DNA of 35,551 nucleotides from an uncultured Verrucomicrobia subdivision 3 bacterium. Its GTDB lineage: Bacteria > Verrucomicrobiota > Verrucomicrobiia > Limisphaerales > UBA11358. The notes below the pieces were generated by a model that did no database searches, had not been told where the DNA came from, and saw only the letters and a list, made by a program, of their open reading frames with translations. The first letter of the stretch is position 1. Each line of letters begins with the position of its first letter. This document shows positions 33,254 to 35,551 of this stretch, one piece after another. The stretch is from contig CAIXUZ010000079.1 in the NCBI GenBank assembly GCA_903922735.1, positions 1-35,551 on the forward strand, given 5' to 3'. The position numbers were made by a program, and so were the translations under genes.

Positions 33254-34246
33254 TTAAGCCAGGCCGCGATATTGAGCGCGTCCATCCAGGTAAGCCCAGC
33301 TCCGATAGGGCTCATACTGTTTTTTATCCGCGCACCGCTGCTCCAGCGCCGCCATTTCCTTTGGAGTATAAGGCTTGAAATTCGCCGCCGCGCCCGCATT
33401 GATTTTCAGCCAGGCCAATGTATCAATGCCGGAGATCAGCGTCGCGACCGGCAGACTCAAGGCATAGCGCAAGGCTTCCTCCGCGGTGATCAAGCCGTCC
33501 TTGACCGACCGGCCGTTGCCGCCCAGGGTTTTCATCGCCAGCGGCGCAATCCCCTGCTTCAGCAATTCCGGCAGCACCAGTTTCTGAAAACCCTCCGCGT
33601 GGGCATCGAACACCGACAACGGCATCTGCACCGTGTCGAACGGATATTGGTGCGCCAGGACGCGCAAATGCATTTTGGGATTCAGATGGCCGGTAAAACC
33701 GCAATACCGGATCTTGCCTTGCTGGCGGGCTTGTTCAATGGCCTCAATCACTCCCCCCGGCATGAAAATCGAATCCGCTTCCGCCTCCGAACCGATTTGA
33801 TGGATTTGCCAGAGATCCAGATGATCCGTCTTCAACCGGGTCAAAGACTGCTCCAGCATGGCCAGCGCTTTCTCCTTGCCGGACTGACCGGGCCGGTGCG
33901 TGCACACCTTGGTCATCAGAAAGACCTGACTGCGCTTGCCGGCCAAAGCCTGGCCCATCCACTCCTCGGCCCGCCCGTTGTTATATTCCCAGGCATTGTC
34001 AAAAAAGGTCACGCCATGATCAATGGCCTCATGCGCAATCCGGATGGCCTCCGCGACCGACTTGGCCACGGACAAAGTGTAGCCGCCCAGGCCCAGCGCA
34101 GAAACCAGCTCCTCATGCCGTCCCAGCTTGCGCTGCGGCACCCGGAGCGCGGACGATTCCGCCAGCGCCGCCTGGCTCAAAGCCAGACCCGCGCCGGCAA
34201 TCCCCACCGTTTTGATGAAAGACCGACGATTTTGATTGGCTGTCAT
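33254..34246 (-). CDS. Tat-exported aldo/keto reductase
   Basis: The ATG at 34246 gives 330 residues with a Tat leader (QNRRSFIKTVGIAGAGLAL); a longer frame to 34309 adds unrelated residues. The catalytic tetrad is intact: Asp83 and Tyr88 in DNAWEYNNG, Lys113 in FLMTKVC and His149 in WQIHQIG. The barrel continues with KIRYCGFTGHLNP and FDTVQMPLSVFD. In place of the usual NADPH-binding loop text it has LISGIDTLAWL, seen in exported relatives. Such enzymes reduce or oxidise sugars and aldehydes; many exported members are uncharacterised. It ends 24 nt from the convergent amidohydrolase gene, with no operon partner. Confidence 0.93.
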   Translation of the reverse strand: MTANQNRRSFIKTVGIAGAGLALSQAALAESSALRVPQRKLGRHEELVSALGLGGYTLSVAKSVAEAIRIAHEAIDHGVTFFDNAWEYNNGRAEEWMGQALAGKRSQVFLMTKVCTHRPGQSGKEKALAMLEQSLTRLKTDHLDLWQIHQIGSEAEADSIFMPGGVIEAIEQARQQGKIRYCGFTGHLNPKMHLRVLAHQYPFDTVQMPLSVFDAHAEGFQKLVLPELLKQGIAPLAMKTLGGNGRSVKDGLITAEEALRYALSLPVATLISGIDTLAWLKINAGAAANFKPYTPKEMAALEQRCADKKQYEPYRSWAYLDGRAQYRGLA

Positions 34247-34353
34247 GATCTGATGAACAAAAGCTGAATCATGCCGAAGTAATGCGCAACCTGAATCTGC
34301 CAACGCCATCAGACTTTGGCGACGGTGATTGGGTATTCAGCATAGTCCTTCTA

Positions 34354-34662
34354 TCACTCATTAAGTTTCCTGCCTGATGCTATCTTGAAAATGCCCCAAC
34401 TAAAACCTAGCACGACTGCTAATAGGAATAAAAGACCAGCGACCGGCAGTAAATCATCAATTGTCCGAAAAATATGAAGCTCTCGCTCCGTACCATAACG
34501 AACAAAGCCATGATTGACGACCAATCGGCAAATCTGCCCAGTCTTCTCGTCCGGCGACACCGGAAGGCTCGAATAATAGAAAAGGTGGATCCCGACGCCA
34601 GCAAGTACCTCAAGGCTGAAAAGTCCAAGAAGCAATCCGAGAAATATCTTGCGAATCTTCAT
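34354..34662 (-). CDS. Small two-helix membrane protein, function unknown
   Basis: This 102-residue protein starts MKIRKIFLGLLLGLFSLEVLAGVG and has membrane helices at about 6-27 and 70-92, with a loop that includes SPDEKTGQICRLVVNHGFVRYGTERELHIFR. It ends in a short basic tail (IASGRKLNE). The membrane plan and steady amino-acid mix support a real gene, but I recognise no family. It sits 107 nt beyond the aldo/keto reductase start on the same strand. Confidence 0.65.
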   Translation of the reverse strand: MKIRKIFLGLLLGLFSLEVLAGVGIHLFYYSSLPVSPDEKTGQICRLVVNHGFVRYGTERELHIFRTIDDLLPVAGLLFLLAVVLGFSWGIFKIASGRKLNE

Positions 34663-34692
34663 GCGCGTGAAAGCCGCCCAACATCGTTATTC

Positions 34693-34709
34693 TGCCGCAC
34701 CGTGCGGCA
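34693..34709. repeat. Perfect 7-bp palindrome TGCCGCA/TGCGGCA
   Basis: TGCCGCA, a 3-nt loop, then TGCGGCA, followed on the plus strand by CGGTTTTTT. It looks like a terminator in the plus direction, but no plus-strand gene ends here. On the minus strand it would lie just ahead of the small membrane protein gene. I leave its role open. Confidence 0.45.
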
Positions 34710-34800
34710 CGGTTTTTTCCATGAAACCGACGGTATTCCTCGCTTACCGGTTGGTCAAGCAATGAATGTCTGAACAATCTTTCGCCCGTTAAGTGAAAAT

Positions 34801-35221
34801 AGCCCAGCCATTCATGGCTGGGTAATAGATTGGCAAAATGTCAAAGTCCCGTGAGGGACGAAAGGTCCTTGCGGACGGCCACCTAGTTCTGCCGTCCCAT
34901 CCGGGACTGGGTTGTTTCCCCCCGTCAAACCCAGCACTGAAGTGCTGGGCTATTCGCGAAAGATCGCACCGTAAACCACCGGAAGGTGTGGCCGTGCGCA
35001 AGCACCCCCGCCGGAAGGTGTGGCCGCCCCGGCATTATCCCGAAGGGATTAAATCATTCAGCCCGGTGTTGGTGCGTCAGCACCTACACCGGGTATTCGT
35101 GGAAAACCAGTTCAACCCTGTCAGGGTTGAATGATTTGTTTGGACGATGACCCAGGGTAGTTCCTCGCCCCTCCGGCTCGGACCAACCCTGGGCTGAATG
35201 ATTCGAACCCCGTTGGGGTTC
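34801..35221. repeat. Mosaic of about ten short hairpins
   Basis: Within 421 bases I count hairpins at 34803-34822 (CCCAGCCA), 34846-34859 (GTCCC), 34894-34907, 34930-34949 (CCCAGCAC), 35037-35049 (ATCCC), 35062-35093 (13-bp stem with one mismatch), 35111-35131 (TTCAACCC), 35151-35193 (CCCAGGGT) and 35205-35221 (GAACCCC). A 16-base perfect direct repeat (CCGGAAGGTGTGGCCG) occurs at 34979-34994 and 35011-35026. The linker TGAATGATT joins several units and occurs in both orientations. No gene is evident in 34663-35235. This type of mosaic is known to me from intergenic spaces of several bacterial phyla. Confidence 0.8.
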
Positions 35222-35235
35222 ATGGTGGCCGTCCG

Positions 35236-35551
35236 CTAGGACTCGGACATCACCCAGTTGGAGAACGGGCTCCACTGGCCGCCCACCCGGTAACGCATGG
35301 CCACCAGCGGAGCGATCCCGCCGTTACCGCCATGCTTCGTCCAAACTGTGCCGCCGTCCGCACTGCCGGACAACACGGGGAGCAATGTGCAATTGGACAA
35401 ATCCTGATTAGGGTCGATGCCGCTGCTGACGGTGACGACACATTGCCACGCCTCCGGCGCGGCCGGCACCAGGCTTTTATCGATGCTCCCATCGGCGGAG
35501 GAACTCAGGTCGCTGCTGATCTCCGGCACCGACAGCGGGAAATGCGCCTGC
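35236..35551 (-). CDS. C-terminal fragment of an unknown protein (start outside window)
   Basis: The frame is open from the right edge to a TAG at 35236-35238, about 104 residues. Visible text includes AWQCVVTVSSGIDPNQDLSNCTLL, SGSADGGTVWTKHGG and the ending YRVGGQWSPFSNWVMSES. The Gly/Ser/Trp-rich, Lys-poor composition fits a secreted beta-rich domain. I do not recognise it. It is read towards the hairpin mosaic. Confidence 0.55.
   Translation of the reverse strand, partial: QAHFPLSVPEISSDLSSSADGSIDKSLVPAAPEAWQCVVTVSSGIDPNQDLSNCTLLPVLSGSADGGTVWTKHGGNGGIAPLVAMRYRVGGQWSPFSNWVMSES

Noticed and set aside
34663..35235. Open frames within the hairpin mosaic (for example 34838-35134)
   Set aside because: They are translations of palindromic repeats and show no coding character.

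Overview
This window is chromosomal DNA of moderately high GC. It most likely comes from a Verrucomicrobiota bacterium of the Pedosphaera/Limisphaerales type. That is an inference from gene content: a PATR autotransporter-repeat protein, a giant DUF1800 protein paired with DUF1501 and a pilin-tail protein, many Tat-exported copies of normally cytosolic enzyme families, a four-helix-bundle 'intervening sequence' gene, and intergenic spaces crowded with palindromes. I see no rRNA, tRNA, CRISPR array or intact transposon.

Layout. 1-2510 (-): 5' part of a secreted PATR protein cut by the left edge. 2942-5506 (-): Tat-exported sugar isomerase-like TIM barrel behind a Tat-exported GH1 beta-glucosidase. 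5815-10320 (-): beta-carbonic anhydrase, four-helix-bundle gene, membrane J-domain protein, PLDc_N-type membrane protein, flotillin and a YqiJ/YuaF-like partner. 10444-10702: relic of an IS200-like REP-associated transposase with two REP-like hairpins. 10911-14473 (+): coupled operon of a CII-like DNA-binding protein, single-unit DUF350 membrane protein, YgiB/YjfM-like small lipoprotein, glutathionylspermidine-synthase-like ligase and a duplicated DUF4178 protein. 14732-21908 (-): coupled operon DUF1800, DUF1501, pilin-tail protein.

22086-28785 (+): secreted PQQ-type sugar dehydrogenase with Ig domains, secreted GH42-like glycosidase, and a membrane-anchored protein with a papain-like C-terminus. 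28851-34662 (both strands): DUF421 protein, SGNH hydrolase, Gfo/Idh/MocA oxidoreductase, Ala/Lys-rich H1-like protein with a clear terminator, amidohydrolase, aldo/keto reductase, small membrane protein. 34801-35221: about ten hairpins. The window closes inside another minus-strand gene.

Three themes stand out. First, six proteins carry twin-arginine signals, and with the sugar dehydrogenase and glycosidases they suggest extracytoplasmic carbohydrate oxidation and cleavage. Second, a flotillin module and a DUF350/DUF1190-like/ligase/DUF4178 module lie back to back and resemble dispersed E. coli envelope-associated loci (yqiJK, ygiBC, yjfLMC); a joint role in membrane maintenance is inference. 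Third, intergenic DNA has been reshaped by REP-like palindromes, a decayed REP transposase, and a four-helix-bundle gene whose two borders are near copies of each other.
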